A stretch of 64,000 bases of DNA from Chitinophagales bacterium (GTDB lineage: Bacteria; Bacteroidota; Bacteroidia; Chitinophagales; Chitinophagaceae). The DNA is taken from assembly GCA_020636575.1 (NCBI GenBank), contig JACJXP010000001.1, forward strand, positions 744,001-808,000. Reading direction: 5' to 3'. Below are positions 17,447 to 26,447 of the stretch, one piece after another (position 1 is the first letter of the stretch; every line of letters begins with the position of its first letter). The notes under the pieces were generated by a model, which had not been told where the DNA came from, searched no databases, and worked only from the letters and a program-made list of their open reading frames with translations. The position numbers and the translations under genes were made by a program.

Positions 17447-18472
17447 ATGAACAGGGCAAAGTGTTGTCGCTGTAACTTAAACCAACGATCTATTGCTTTG
17501 GTCAATACTGAAAATAATGTTGTGAATAGCTCTGCTACATCACCACCTGCTTTTAACTGGGACGAATGGTATCGTTCTGTAGGAGGAAGGAGCATCCAGA
17601 TCAAAGAAGCAGATGAAATACTTAAACAGATCCGGGAATATCAATATCCACGGTTTACCGGAGAAGTAAATCATGAACAGGTTGTTTTTGACAATGATGC
17701 ATTGGCTGCCCGGGCAGTGAAACAAAAAGCTTTTGATCTTGGAGCTGATGAAGCAGGCATAGCTGAAATAGAACCCGGTGATATTTACAAAGGAAGGCAG
17801 GTCAGCGAAAAATATGCGATAGTAGTTGGTCAACGTATGTTATGGCGAAAGTTTCAGGAAGTTCCTTCTCATGATTCGGCAGTAGAATGTCTCCGGGTAT
17901 ATTTTACACTGGGAGAAGTAGTGATACGGTTGGCCGATTATATCCGTAGCCTGGGCTATGCCTGTACAGTAGAACATCCTATTGGCGATAGTGATGTATT
18001 ACACATTCCCCTCGCCTTAAAAGCTGGCTTTGGCGAACTGGGCCGGCATGGTTCTATCATTCATCCTAAAATGGGACCAATGTTTCGTTTAGGAAGTGTG
18101 ATAACCAACATGCCATTACAAACAGATAGCCCGATTGATGCAGGTATTGCTGCCTTTTGCGATAAATGCCGTGCCTGTCGTATCTATTGTCCGGCCAATG
18201 CTATACCCGATCAACGATCGCCTGAAGCAGGAAAAGATCACTTAGGTAATGATCGCTACAAGGTAGATACCGGCAAATGCTTCCCTTATTTTGCCAAGCA
18301 TAATTATTGTTCCATTTGCCTGCCTGTATGTGTGTATCAACATAAGGAATGGGCGAAGGACTTTGAAGGTTTTACAACCAAACTGTTCCCGGATGTAAAA
18401 ATGAAGGATGCGCCTGTACCCACAGACCCATCTATTCCCAAACACTGGTATCCTAAAAACAAAAGAGATTAA
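17447..18472 (+). CDS. double [4Fe-4S] protein, QueG/reductive-dehalogenase-like
   Basis: This 341-residue protein has a C-terminal pair of iron-sulfur sites: CDKCRACRIYCP (C-x2-C-x2-C-x3-C-P) and, about 45 residues on, C-x9-CSICLPVC. This ordering is shared by epoxyqueuosine reductase and reductive dehalogenases, whose catalytic domain binds a corrinoid. The central region ('LADYIRSLGYACTVEHPIGDSD', shown in part, then 'LHIPLALKAGFGELGRHGSI') matches that fold as well. No Tat or Sec leader is apparent, so it is probably cytoplasmic. An in-frame TTG at 17438 is an alternative start. It is followed 4 bases later by the DUF3179 gene. Confidence 0.75.
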   Translation: MNRAKCCRCNLNQRSIALVNTENNVVNSSATSPPAFNWDEWYRSVGGRSIQIKEADEILKQIREYQYPRFTGEVNHEQVVFDNDALAARAVKQKAFDLGADEAGIAEIEPGDIYKGRQVSEKYAIVVGQRMLWRKFQEVPSHDSAVECLRVYFTLGEVVIRLADYIRSLGYACTVEHPIGDSDVLHIPLALKAGFGELGRHGSIIHPKMGPMFRLGSVITNMPLQTDSPIDAGIAAFCDKCRACRIYCPANAIPDQRSPEAGKDHLGNDRYKVDTGKCFPYFAKHNYCSICLPVCVYQHKEWAKDFEGFTTKLFPDVKMKDAPVPTDPSIPKHWYPKNKRD

Positions 18473-18476
18473 AATA

Positions 18477-19625
18477 ATGAAACGTTTATTTTATACAGGA
18501 CTAGCAGGACTCATCCTCTTTGAGGTGCTGAATGTTTATTTCATAATGCCGATGCCCGGAAGCCAGGAAATGAAAAGTATAAGTATTGCCTACTTCCTCT
18601 ATTCATGGCGCTGGATAATCAGGGCTGTTTTTCTTCTCATGGTTATTATGGGAATAGTAGATGCTTTCCGAAGAAAAAGGAAATGGATCCCTGCAATTGT
18701 ACTGTTAGTAGCATGTAGTGTTGCCTATTTATTCAATTTCAAAATGACGGCTGAAAAAATGTTTTTGCAACCAAAACATGTGATGCTGAAGTCCCGTGCA
18801 GAAAACGTTTTGCCTGGTAGCAGGTTGGTTATCGGGGTTGAAAATAATGGGGAAGCAAACGCCTACCCGATTGAGTTCCTGGCCTATCACCACCAGATCA
18901 AAGATAGTATTGGCGGCAAACCTGTAATTATCACTTATTGCAGTGTATGCCGTACCGGCCGGGTGTTTGAACCAATTGTAAACGGACATTATGAGCAGTT
19001 CAGGCTGGTAGGCATGGATCATTTTAATGCCATGTTTGAAGATAAAGAAACCAAAAGCTGGTGGCGCCAGGTAAATGGCGAAGCCATTGCCGGAAAGCTA
19101 AAAGGCACAAAACTACCCGTTGTGGAATCACAACAAATGACGATCGACAAATGGTTTGAATTATATCCTGATGGGAAAGTGATGCAGCCTGATGAAACAT
19201 TTACCAATGTGTATGACTCTTTGGCTAAGTATGAACAAGGTAAAAGCAAAAGCAATCTTACACGAACCGATAGCCTTTCATGGAAAGAAAAGTCGTGGGT
19301 GGTTGGACTTGAAACAGGCAATCTGAGTAAGGCATATGACTGGAATTATCTGAAAGCAAAACGCATCATCAATGATACTATTGGTAATACATCTATCGTA
19401 TTGGCCCTGTCAAAAGACGAGCAAAGTTTTGTGGCTTTTGAAAGACAGCCGGATCAGACTTTTACCATCAGCGATGATGATATGTTACACGCCGATAGCA
19501 GCGCTTATGATTTTTCAGGCAGGGATTTATCCTTGCCGTCAAAAAGATTAAAGCATATACCGGCCTCACAGGAATTTTGGCATAGCTGGTTAACTTTTCA
19601 TCCCAGTACAAGGAAATTTAAATAA
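18477..19625 (+). CDS. DUF3179 membrane-anchored protein
   Basis: This 382-residue protein starts with about three membrane helices (residues 1-95), followed by a soluble DUF3179 domain. The family signature is present: 'VIITYCSVCRTGRVFEP', 'FRLVGMDHFNAMFED', 'SWWRQVNGEAIAGKLKG'. The CxxC in that motif could bind metal or a cofactor. The ATG at 18477 lies 4 bases after the Fe-S protein's stop codon, so the two are probably cotranscribed. The function is unknown. Confidence 0.85.
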   Translation: MKRLFYTGLAGLILFEVLNVYFIMPMPGSQEMKSISIAYFLYSWRWIIRAVFLLMVIMGIVDAFRRKRKWIPAIVLLVACSVAYLFNFKMTAEKMFLQPKHVMLKSRAENVLPGSRLVIGVENNGEANAYPIEFLAYHHQIKDSIGGKPVIITYCSVCRTGRVFEPIVNGHYEQFRLVGMDHFNAMFEDKETKSWWRQVNGEAIAGKLKGTKLPVVESQQMTIDKWFELYPDGKVMQPDETFTNVYDSLAKYEQGKSKSNLTRTDSLSWKEKSWVVGLETGNLSKAYDWNYLKAKRIINDTIGNTSIVLALSKDEQSFVAFERQPDQTFTISDDDMLHADSSAYDFSGRDLSLPSKRLKHIPASQEFWHSWLTFHPSTRKFK

Positions 19626-19813
19626 CTACTACCTAACCAACTATGTACGGGAAGAGTGAATATAAATCGCATACGATCTTCTGCAAATCTGCTGATACTT
19701 ACTCATAACTAGCATTTATCCGTTCCTTTATAAGCCTTCATTTGTTGTATCTTTCAGTAACTCCAAACGATTTGCTGAAACGAACATTTTTCATGTTCAA
19801 AAACCATCAACAA

Positions 19814-21886
19814 ATGAAAGCCACACAATTCACTGCAGGATGTTTCATGATCACATTGCTTATCTCTTCATGTAACACAAAAAATTCCGATAAAAAGATC
19901 TACGATGACAAAGCCATTGCTGACAAGAGTACCACAGCTGAATGGCTGGCCTATGGCAGAACACATAGCGAGGAACGGTTTAGTCCCTTAAAAGATATTG
20001 ATGTAAGCAACGTTGCTGATCTTTCTGTAGACTGGTTTATGGATCTGCCGAATGATGTAGGATTGGTATCTACTCCTTTGGTGGTAGATGGCATCTTATA
20101 TTTTGTCGGAACTATGAACATCGTCCGTGCCGTAGATGCGGTAACTGGCAAACTGATATGGGAGTATGATCCCAAAGTGGGGGACGCTATTAAAGGCAAA
20201 CGACAGTCAGGTTGGGTACACAACCGTGGATTATCTTTTTCAAAAGATAAAATATTTGGCGCCACCTGGGATGGAAGATTGTTTGCACTTGATTATAAGT
20301 CAGGAAAAGAGAAATGGATCGTTACCACTTTTGATCCCAGCCGTGCACTTTATATCACCGGGGCGCCCAAAGCATTTAAAGATAAAGTGCTGATAGGAAA
20401 TGGTGGAACAGAAGAAGGCCCGACAAGGGGATGGGTAACTGCTTATGATGCAGAAACCGGGAAAGAAGCCTGGAAATTTTATATCGTTCCCGGTAACCCG
20501 GCCGATGGTTTTGAAAATGAGGCGATGGAGATGGCTGCCAAAACATGGACAGGCGAATGGTGGAAACATGGCGGCGGAGGCAATGCATGGCATGGATTTA
20601 CCTATGATCCTGAATTAGATGTTTTATATATCGGAACCGGCAACGGAGCACCATGGAACCGAAAGGTAAGAAGCCCGGAAGGTGGTGATAATCTTTTTCT
20701 TTGCTCTATTGTGGCGCTGAATCCAGACAATGGAAAATACCTGTGGCATTACCAGACCACACCGGGGGAAAGCTGGGATTATAATTCCAATATGGATATT
20801 GTGCTCACCGATCTGATGATAGATGGTAAAAAGACCAAGGCTATACTTCATGCTCCCAAAAACGGTTTTTTTTATGTGATCAACCGGGAAACAGGTAAGC
20901 TGATATCTGCAGAGCCGTTTGTAAAAACCACCTGGGCCTCGCATATAGATATGACAACAGGAAAACCGGTGGAAACGCCGAATGCCCGTTATGAAAATGG
21001 CAAAGTATACATCACTCCATCTTACGCCGGTGCCCATAGCTGGCATGCTATGTCTTTTAATCCTGAAACAGGGTTGACCTATATCCCGGTTATTCATGAT
21101 GCATTGTATTATGACGATTCGGGAATTGATCTTAAAAATTTCCGGGCTAAACCATTTGAAGGAGGTGTGGGTGTCAACATCAGCCAGGGAGAAATTCCGG
21201 CAAGTACAGAAGCTTCTCTTTTAGCATGGGATCCTGTAAAACAAAAAGCCGCATGGTCTATACAACAGGATGGAGTTTGGGGGCCGGGTACTTTATCTAC
21301 CGCGGGGAACCTGCTTTTCCAGGGAAGTTCCACTGGTATATTCAGCGCTTATGATGCTGCTACTGGTAAAATATTATGGAGCTTTGATTGTGGGTTGGGT
21401 ATTTCGGCCCCTCCTATCACTTATAAAATAAATGGAAGACAATATATTTCTTTACTTGTTGGATGGGGAGGTGGTTGGGCCGGATTGGGTCATGCCGCTT
21501 TGGGTTGGGCCTATGGAAAACATACCCGCAGGCTGATCACATTTTCATTAGATGGTAAAGCTGATATGCCCAAATTGCCGCCTAAGTATTTTGCCAAACC
21601 CCTTTACGATTCCACATTCAAGATAGATGAATCCAAAGCAAACCATGGTGCCGCATTATATGGTGCCTGCGGCTCTTGTCATAGTCCGGACATGAAAGCA
21701 CAGGGCATGGCCCCTGACCTGAGGGAATCACCGATCCCTCTTTCATTTCAGGCATTTAAATCTATTGTTTCCGGAGGAGAAAGAACAAACAGGGGCATGC
21801 CCGCCTTTCCTAATTTATCTGATCAAGAACTGGAAGCGCTGACTCACTATATCCGGCAAAGAGCACATGAAACAAAAGACGAATAA
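19814..21886 (+). CDS. PQQ-dependent dehydrogenase fused to cytochrome c, lipoprotein
   Basis: This is a 690-residue quinohemoprotein. The start at 19814 gives a 20-residue leader ending in the lipobox LISSC; an in-frame ATG at 19793 is possible. An eight-bladed PQQ propeller fills most of the protein, with blade strings such as DAVTGKLIWEYD, DAETGKEAWKFY and DAATGKILWSFD and the conserved WDY after TTPGES. The C-terminal ~90 residues are a monoheme cytochrome c domain with ACGSCH and a distal Met in NRGMPAF. It would oxidise an alcohol or aldehyde in the periplasm and pass electrons to the respiratory chain. The substrate is not predictable. Confidence 0.88.
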   Translation: MKATQFTAGCFMITLLISSCNTKNSDKKIYDDKAIADKSTTAEWLAYGRTHSEERFSPLKDIDVSNVADLSVDWFMDLPNDVGLVSTPLVVDGILYFVGTMNIVRAVDAVTGKLIWEYDPKVGDAIKGKRQSGWVHNRGLSFSKDKIFGATWDGRLFALDYKSGKEKWIVTTFDPSRALYITGAPKAFKDKVLIGNGGTEEGPTRGWVTAYDAETGKEAWKFYIVPGNPADGFENEAMEMAAKTWTGEWWKHGGGGNAWHGFTYDPELDVLYIGTGNGAPWNRKVRSPEGGDNLFLCSIVALNPDNGKYLWHYQTTPGESWDYNSNMDIVLTDLMIDGKKTKAILHAPKNGFFYVINRETGKLISAEPFVKTTWASHIDMTTGKPVETPNARYENGKVYITPSYAGAHSWHAMSFNPETGLTYIPVIHDALYYDDSGIDLKNFRAKPFEGGVGVNISQGEIPASTEASLLAWDPVKQKAAWSIQQDGVWGPGTLSTAGNLLFQGSSTGIFSAYDAATGKILWSFDCGLGISAPPITYKINGRQYISLLVGWGGGWAGLGHAALGWAYGKHTRRLITFSLDGKADMPKLPPKYFAKPLYDSTFKIDESKANHGAALYGACGSCHSPDMKAQGMAPDLRESPIPLSFQAFKSIVSGGERTNRGMPAFPNLSDQELEALTHYIRQRAHETKDE

Positions 21887-21905
21887 AAAATAAATCAAAC
21901 AGAAA

Positions 21906-22385
21906 ATGAAACGAACCACACTATTAGTATTATTGATCACCACTTCATTTTTATTTGGTTTCGCATTTAAAACCATTATTTCAAACCATAAAACAGAATT
22001 ATCCAACATGAAAAAAGTAACAGGTATAGGCGGAGTTTTCTTTAAATGTAAAGACCCCAAAGCTGTAAACGAATGGTATAAAACGCATCTCGGATTTGAA
22101 ACAACCCCTTACGGAACAAGCTTTGAGTGGCGGGATATTGATGATAGCAGCAAAAAGGGGCTTACCCAATGGAACCCTTTTCCGGAAACCACCAAATACT
22201 TTGACCCATCTGAAAAGGAGTTTATGATCAATTACAGGGTGGAAAATTTAGAAGCATTGGTTGAAGAACTAAAAAAACAAAATGTAACTATCGTGGACAA
22301 GATCGAGACCTATGATTATGGAAAATTTGTCCATATCCTGGATCTTGAAGGAAATAAAATTGAATTGTGGGAGCCTGCTGAATAG
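21906..22385 (+). CDS. VOC (glyoxalase-like) protein with N-terminal leader
   Basis: This is a 159-residue protein. Residues 36-155 form a vicinal-oxygen-chelate fold, from 'GIGGVFFKCKDPKAVNEWYK' to 'VHILDLEGNKIELWEP', the latter carrying the usual terminal Glu ligand. The first 25 residues are hydrophobic (LLVLLITTSFLFGFAF) and look like a signal or membrane anchor, unusual for this family. A downstream ATG at 22008 would give the plain cytoplasmic version. It follows the PQQ dehydrogenase by 19 bases. Confidence 0.8.
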   Translation: MKRTTLLVLLITTSFLFGFAFKTIISNHKTELSNMKKVTGIGGVFFKCKDPKAVNEWYKTHLGFETTPYGTSFEWRDIDDSSKKGLTQWNPFPETTKYFDPSEKEFMINYRVENLEALVEELKKQNVTIVDKIETYDYGKFVHILDLEGNKIELWEPAE

Positions 22386-22754
22386 TGTTGATCAATGATA
22401 AAGTGAAATAGTAGACAGTAAATTTTTTTAAAGAAAATCTGGCACATCAGTTTATCCAGTTCCGGGTACTTGTACTCATCGGAAAAAGTATTTCTTTATA
22501 TAGTGGTCTTGATTTTGGTATCAAATTTACTCATCCGAGAAAAGGGACAAGTAGCTTACCCTTTTAATGATAGTTTCACAACTCAATAAACCCCTCTGCT
22601 GAATCAGAAAAAGGGTTAACAGGCTAAAAAAGAACTATCAGCTGTATCAGACCACCCTAATTTACGACCATTATTTGTTGCTAAAATGATCTGTAAAATA
22701 TGTCCGGCAGATCGTATTTTTAGTTTTCTTTCATTTATTATTAAACCAGGTAAC
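22386..22754. other. non-coding spacer, nothing identified
   Basis: This 369-base gap lies between the VOC and TPR genes. I see no open frame with family features, no strong hairpin plus T-tract and no clear TAnnTTTG box. An alternative ATG for the next gene lies within it, at 22686. Confidence 0.5.
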
Positions 22755-24482
22755 ATGAGGGCTTGTATCATATTCTCAATACTTTCTTTACTTTTTATAA
22801 GTAGTTGTAAAAATGCTTCTCAAAAAGAAGAAAAAGAAGCAGGCAGAACCGCCTTTGCCTGTGCACCTATAACCACCGATAAGGAATGGTATCAATTTGC
22901 CAACAAAGCGCCTTTGTTTGAAGAAATGGGCAATCTTCATTTTCCTGTTTCCACCCGGAATGTATTGGTGCAAAAATATTTTGATCAAGGGTTGACCCTG
23001 GCATACGGATTCAATCATGCTGAAGCGGCCCGGTCATTTTATTATGCTTCCAAACTGGACAGCAACTGTGCTATGACACACTGGGGATTTGCCTACGTAC
23101 TGGGACCCAATTATAATGCCGGGATGGAAGATGATAACTATGAAAGAGCTTATGCAGCTATTCAAAAAGCGATTGAAGTTTCGGAGAATAATACCACTAC
23201 TGAAAAGGAAAAAGACCTTATTGATGCATTGGCCAAAAGATATGTAAAAGATCCTGTGACCGACAGAAAGCCGTTGGATATTGCCTATTCCAACGCTATG
23301 GGAATATTAGCTAAAAAATACCCGGATGATGCTGATGTAGGCACTTTATACGCAGAGTCTATGATGAACCTGCATCCATGGGACCTGTATGATGCAGAGG
23401 GAAAAGTAAAAGAATGGACCCCGGCCATACTTACCACTTTAGAAAGTATCATCAAAACTCATCCTGATCATTGCGGAGCACATCATTTTTATATTCATGC
23501 CGTTGAATCTTCCAAAACTCCTGAAAGAGGAGAAGCCAGCGCCCGGAAATTTGATGAAGGACTTGTTCCCAATGCAGGGCACCTGGTGCATATGCCTTCG
23601 CATATTTATATTCGCACTGGTGATTATCATAAAGGAACGATCTCCAACATTAAGTCTATAAAAGTGGATAGCACTTATATTACTGCTTGTCATGCACAAG
23701 GTGCTTACCCATTAGCTTATTTTCCGCACAACCAGCATTTCATGGCTGCTACAGCAACATTGGAAGGTAATAGCCATTGGGCCATTTATGCTGCTGATGA
23801 AGTTTCAAAAGGCGCCAATAAGCAATTAATGAAGGAGCCGGGATGGGGAACTATTCAACACTACTATTCTATTCCTTACTATGTATATGTAAAATTTGGC
23901 AAGTGGGATAATATCCTGGAGATGAAAAATGAAACACCTGATCTTGACTATCCAACTGCTATGCTTCATTATGCAAGAGGTATGGCTTTTTTAGGTAAGA
24001 ATAATATTAATGAAGCTGAAAAAGAGTTATCGGCTCTTGCTGCGCTTGCCAGGAATCAAAAACTAAAAGAAATAACTATCTGGGATATCAACTCTGTTTA
24101 TGAATTAACACAGATAGCAGAAAAGGTATTGCGGGCAGAAGTACTTGCAAAACAAAAAAACTTTGAGCAGAGCATTGCTTTGTTCAAAGAAGCTATTGCT
24201 ATTGAGGACAATCTTAATTATAATGAACCTCCTGACTGGTTCTTTTCTGTAAGACATAACCTCGGCGCAGCACAACTGGCAGCAGGAAAATATACTGACG
24301 CAGTCACTACCTATCTTGAAGACCTGGAAAAGCTTCCTAAAAACGGTTGGGCATTGAACGGATTAGTAACGGCATACTCCGCACTGAACGATGCTGTCAA
24401 ATTAAAAGACGCCAAAGAAAAATTTAATACAGCATGGTCAACTGCTGATATAGCATTGAATGGTTCTGTTGTGAAGTTATAA
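22755..24482 (+). CDS. TPR-repeat lipoprotein
   Basis: This is a 575-residue protein with the lipoprotein leader MRACIIFSILSLLFISSC. An ATG at 22686 would add 23 residues that do not resemble a signal peptide. Tetratricopeptide helices are scattered through the chain ('YGFNHAEAARSFYYASKLD', 'AMTHWGFAYVLGPN', 'FEQSIALFKEAIAIEDN', 'VRHNLGAAQLAAGKY'). Conserved His-rich strings (CGAHHFYIHAVE, HLVHMPSHIY) recall a family of secreted TPR proteins of unknown function often found near copper or cytochrome proteins. Confidence 0.82.
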   Translation: MRACIIFSILSLLFISSCKNASQKEEKEAGRTAFACAPITTDKEWYQFANKAPLFEEMGNLHFPVSTRNVLVQKYFDQGLTLAYGFNHAEAARSFYYASKLDSNCAMTHWGFAYVLGPNYNAGMEDDNYERAYAAIQKAIEVSENNTTTEKEKDLIDALAKRYVKDPVTDRKPLDIAYSNAMGILAKKYPDDADVGTLYAESMMNLHPWDLYDAEGKVKEWTPAILTTLESIIKTHPDHCGAHHFYIHAVESSKTPERGEASARKFDEGLVPNAGHLVHMPSHIYIRTGDYHKGTISNIKSIKVDSTYITACHAQGAYPLAYFPHNQHFMAATATLEGNSHWAIYAADEVSKGANKQLMKEPGWGTIQHYYSIPYYVYVKFGKWDNILEMKNETPDLDYPTAMLHYARGMAFLGKNNINEAEKELSALAALARNQKLKEITIWDINSVYELTQIAEKVLRAEVLAKQKNFEQSIALFKEAIAIEDNLNYNEPPDWFFSVRHNLGAAQLAAGKYTDAVTTYLEDLEKLPKNGWALNGLVTAYSALNDAVKLKDAKEKFNTAWSTADIALNGSVVKL

Positions 24483-24491
24483 CGGCAATGA

Positions 24492-25520
24492 TCAGTTGAT
24501 CGTCCAGACCTCTTTGCCACGCAGTAATGCATCCAGGTCGCCCGGCTTTTTGGCAATAGCCTCTTCTATCTGCATGGCCATTACATCTTCGTAGCAACTT
24601 CTGTCAGATTGATAGAATACGCCAAAGGGCCTGGGCAGATGTCCTACGGCTTTAGGATTGTCAAAGATGCGGACCAATATCTGAGCTTTGTAAATATCAT
24701 TTTCATCATGCACCCATAATTCATCGGCACTATGCCCTTCATCCAGGTTCACCACTACAGGAGTAAAACCATCCAGCTTGATGCCTTTGTTCTTATTGGC
24801 ACCAAATATCAACGGCTGGCCCTGTTCCAGGAATAATGTTTCTTCCGGTTTGCTTCCTTTTTCCGTGAACACTTCAAAAGCTCCGTCATTAAAAATGTTG
24901 CAGTTCTGATATATCTCAAGAAAAGAAGCTCCTTTGTGTCCATTTGCTTTCAGGAGCATTGCCTGCAAATGTTTGGGGTCACGGTCCATGGTGCGGGCCA
25001 CAAAAGTAGCATCAGCGCCCATAGCCAATGCCAGGGGGTTGAAGGGATGATCAATACTTCCTACCGGTGTACTCTTGGTGATCTTGTGTTCTTCCGATGT
25101 AGGAGAATATTGTCCTTTTGTCAATCCATAGATCTGGTTGTTGAAGAGCAATACATTCACATCAAAATTGCGGCGCAACAAATGAATAGTATGATTTCCG
25201 CCAATACTTAATCCATCACCATCACCTGTTACGATCCATACACTCAATTCCGGTCTTGATGCTTTTAATCCTGAAGCAATGGCTGTGGCACGGCCATGAA
25301 TAGAATGCATGCCATACGTATTCATATAGTACGGGAACCTGCTGCTGCAGCCGATACCCGATATGATAACGATATTTTCACGGGCAATACCCAATGAAGG
25401 CATTACTTTTTGTACCTGTGCCAGTATGGAATAATCACCACACCCGGGACACCAGCGAACTTCCTGATCAGTGGCAAAATCTTTTGCAGTTAATACAGGG
25501 GCGGCAGTAGACTCACTCAT
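24492..25520 (-). CDS. korB: 2-oxoacid:ferredoxin oxidoreductase beta subunit
   Basis: This 342-residue TPP-binding subunit would oxidatively decarboxylate 2-oxoglutarate or a related acid, reducing ferredoxin. The N-terminal WCPGCGDYSIL gives the CxxC pair. The TPP/Mg motif is GDGDGLSIGG followed by NNQIYGLTKGQ. The ATG at 25520 begins MSESTAAP; a longer frame to 25571 has no family similarity. The alpha subunit (korA), normally directly upstream, is absent. Instead an AhpD-like gene precedes it by 56 bases on the same strand. Confidence 0.9.
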   Translation of the reverse strand: MSESTAAPVLTAKDFATDQEVRWCPGCGDYSILAQVQKVMPSLGIARENIVIISGIGCSSRFPYYMNTYGMHSIHGRATAIASGLKASRPELSVWIVTGDGDGLSIGGNHTIHLLRRNFDVNVLLFNNQIYGLTKGQYSPTSEEHKITKSTPVGSIDHPFNPLALAMGADATFVARTMDRDPKHLQAMLLKANGHKGASFLEIYQNCNIFNDGAFEVFTEKGSKPEETLFLEQGQPLIFGANKNKGIKLDGFTPVVVNLDEGHSADELWVHDENDIYKAQILVRIFDNPKAVGHLPRPFGVFYQSDRSCYEDVMAMQIEEAIAKKPGDLDALLRGKEVWTIN

Positions 25521-25576
25521 AGTATTCAAAATATTGACGACAAATTTAATGAATATAGCAAGGCAGGGCAACTATT

Positions 25577-25924
25577 TCAGTCAGCAGGGTGCAGTTCTTC
25601 CCAATATTCAGCCGCCCGGCGGGTATGTGGTATCACAATAGAGCCTCCTACAATATTGGCAACAGCAAATAACTCATATAATTGTTCGGTACTGGTACCC
25701 AATTCATGTACTTTGCCCAAATGGTACTTGATACAGTCATCACAACGAAGCACCATACTGGCTACCAGTCCCAGCATTTCTTTTGTCTTTGCATCAAGAG
25801 CCCCGTCTGCGTAGGTATTGGTGTCCAGATTGAATAACCGCTTTATCACCAGGTTATTTTTGGAGAGTATTACGTCATTCATTTTGGACCTGTAGGTATC
25901 GAATTCGCTTTGCAATTTTCCCAT
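25577..25924 (-). CDS. carboxymuconolactone decarboxylase/AhpD-like protein
   Basis: This is a 115-residue helical protein with the AhpD-type motif CDDCIKYHLGKV (CxxC followed by His), indicating a thiol-based peroxidase or reductase partner role rather than decarboxylation. Length is typical of the single-domain family. It is probably cotranscribed with korB. Confidence 0.88.
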   Translation of the reverse strand: MGKLQSEFDTYRSKMNDVILSKNNLVIKRLFNLDTNTYADGALDAKTKEMLGLVASMVLRCDDCIKYHLGKVHELGTSTEQLYELFAVANIVGGSIVIPHTRRAAEYWEELHPAD

Positions 25925-25940
25925 ATATCAAATTTTTACT

Positions 25941-25948
25941 CAAAAGTA
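25941..25948 (-). promoter_or_regulatory. putative -7 promoter box for the AhpD-like gene
   Basis: On the minus strand this reads TACTTTTG, matching TAnnTTTG, 17 bases before the start codon. No good -33 partner is seen at the usual distance. Confidence 0.4.
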
Positions 25949-26051
25949 TAAATCAGCTTTTATCTTTAAACCGGACAACTGTTGTTATTTTTTTCCGTTT
26001 ATAACAGTACCGTACCACCTTAAAGGCAAACATTTCGTCAATTAGCATAAT

Positions 26052-26447
26052 ATGTTTTTAAAAAGAAATACGACCCTTGTTGCTGCTTCGTTAACTCTTA
26101 TTACCGGGCTTATTGCAACCCTGCAGCAACCGAATGAGAGAAACTTATTGGTGTTACCCAAAGATATCAGTGATGAACAGCTGGACAGCCTGATGCAGAC
26201 CTATAATAAGGCACTTGGGGTACAATGTAATTTTTGCCATGTGCCTTTTGATAAAACTATTCCTGATAGCCTGGATTATGCCTCTGATAAAGAACCCATG
26301 AAAACAGAAGCCAGGAAAATGATGGAAATGACCATCCATCTTAACAAGACCTATTTTTGGTATGATAGTACCCGTCCGCCTTATTTATTAAATGCTGTAA
26401 AGTGTAAGACCTGCCACCAGGGAGAAGCTTTTCCGCCAGAAGATTAA
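26052..26447 (+). CDS. small diheme c-type cytochrome
   Basis: This 131-residue exported protein has an N-terminal hydrophobic segment (LVAASLTLITGLIATL) and two heme c sites, VQCNFCHVP and VKCKTCHQG. The spacing and the sequence 'GVQCNFCHVPFDK' and 'KCKTCHQGEAFPP' resemble the photosynthetic-reaction-centre cytochrome c (CytoC_RC) family, common in non-phototrophic Bacteroidota. It presumably shuttles periplasmic electrons. Its stop codon overlaps that of the convergent amidase gene by 4 bases. Confidence 0.82.
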   Translation: MFLKRNTTLVAASLTLITGLIATLQQPNERNLLVLPKDISDEQLDSLMQTYNKALGVQCNFCHVPFDKTIPDSLDYASDKEPMKTEARKMMEMTIHLNKTYFWYDSTRPPYLLNAVKCKTCHQGEAFPPED

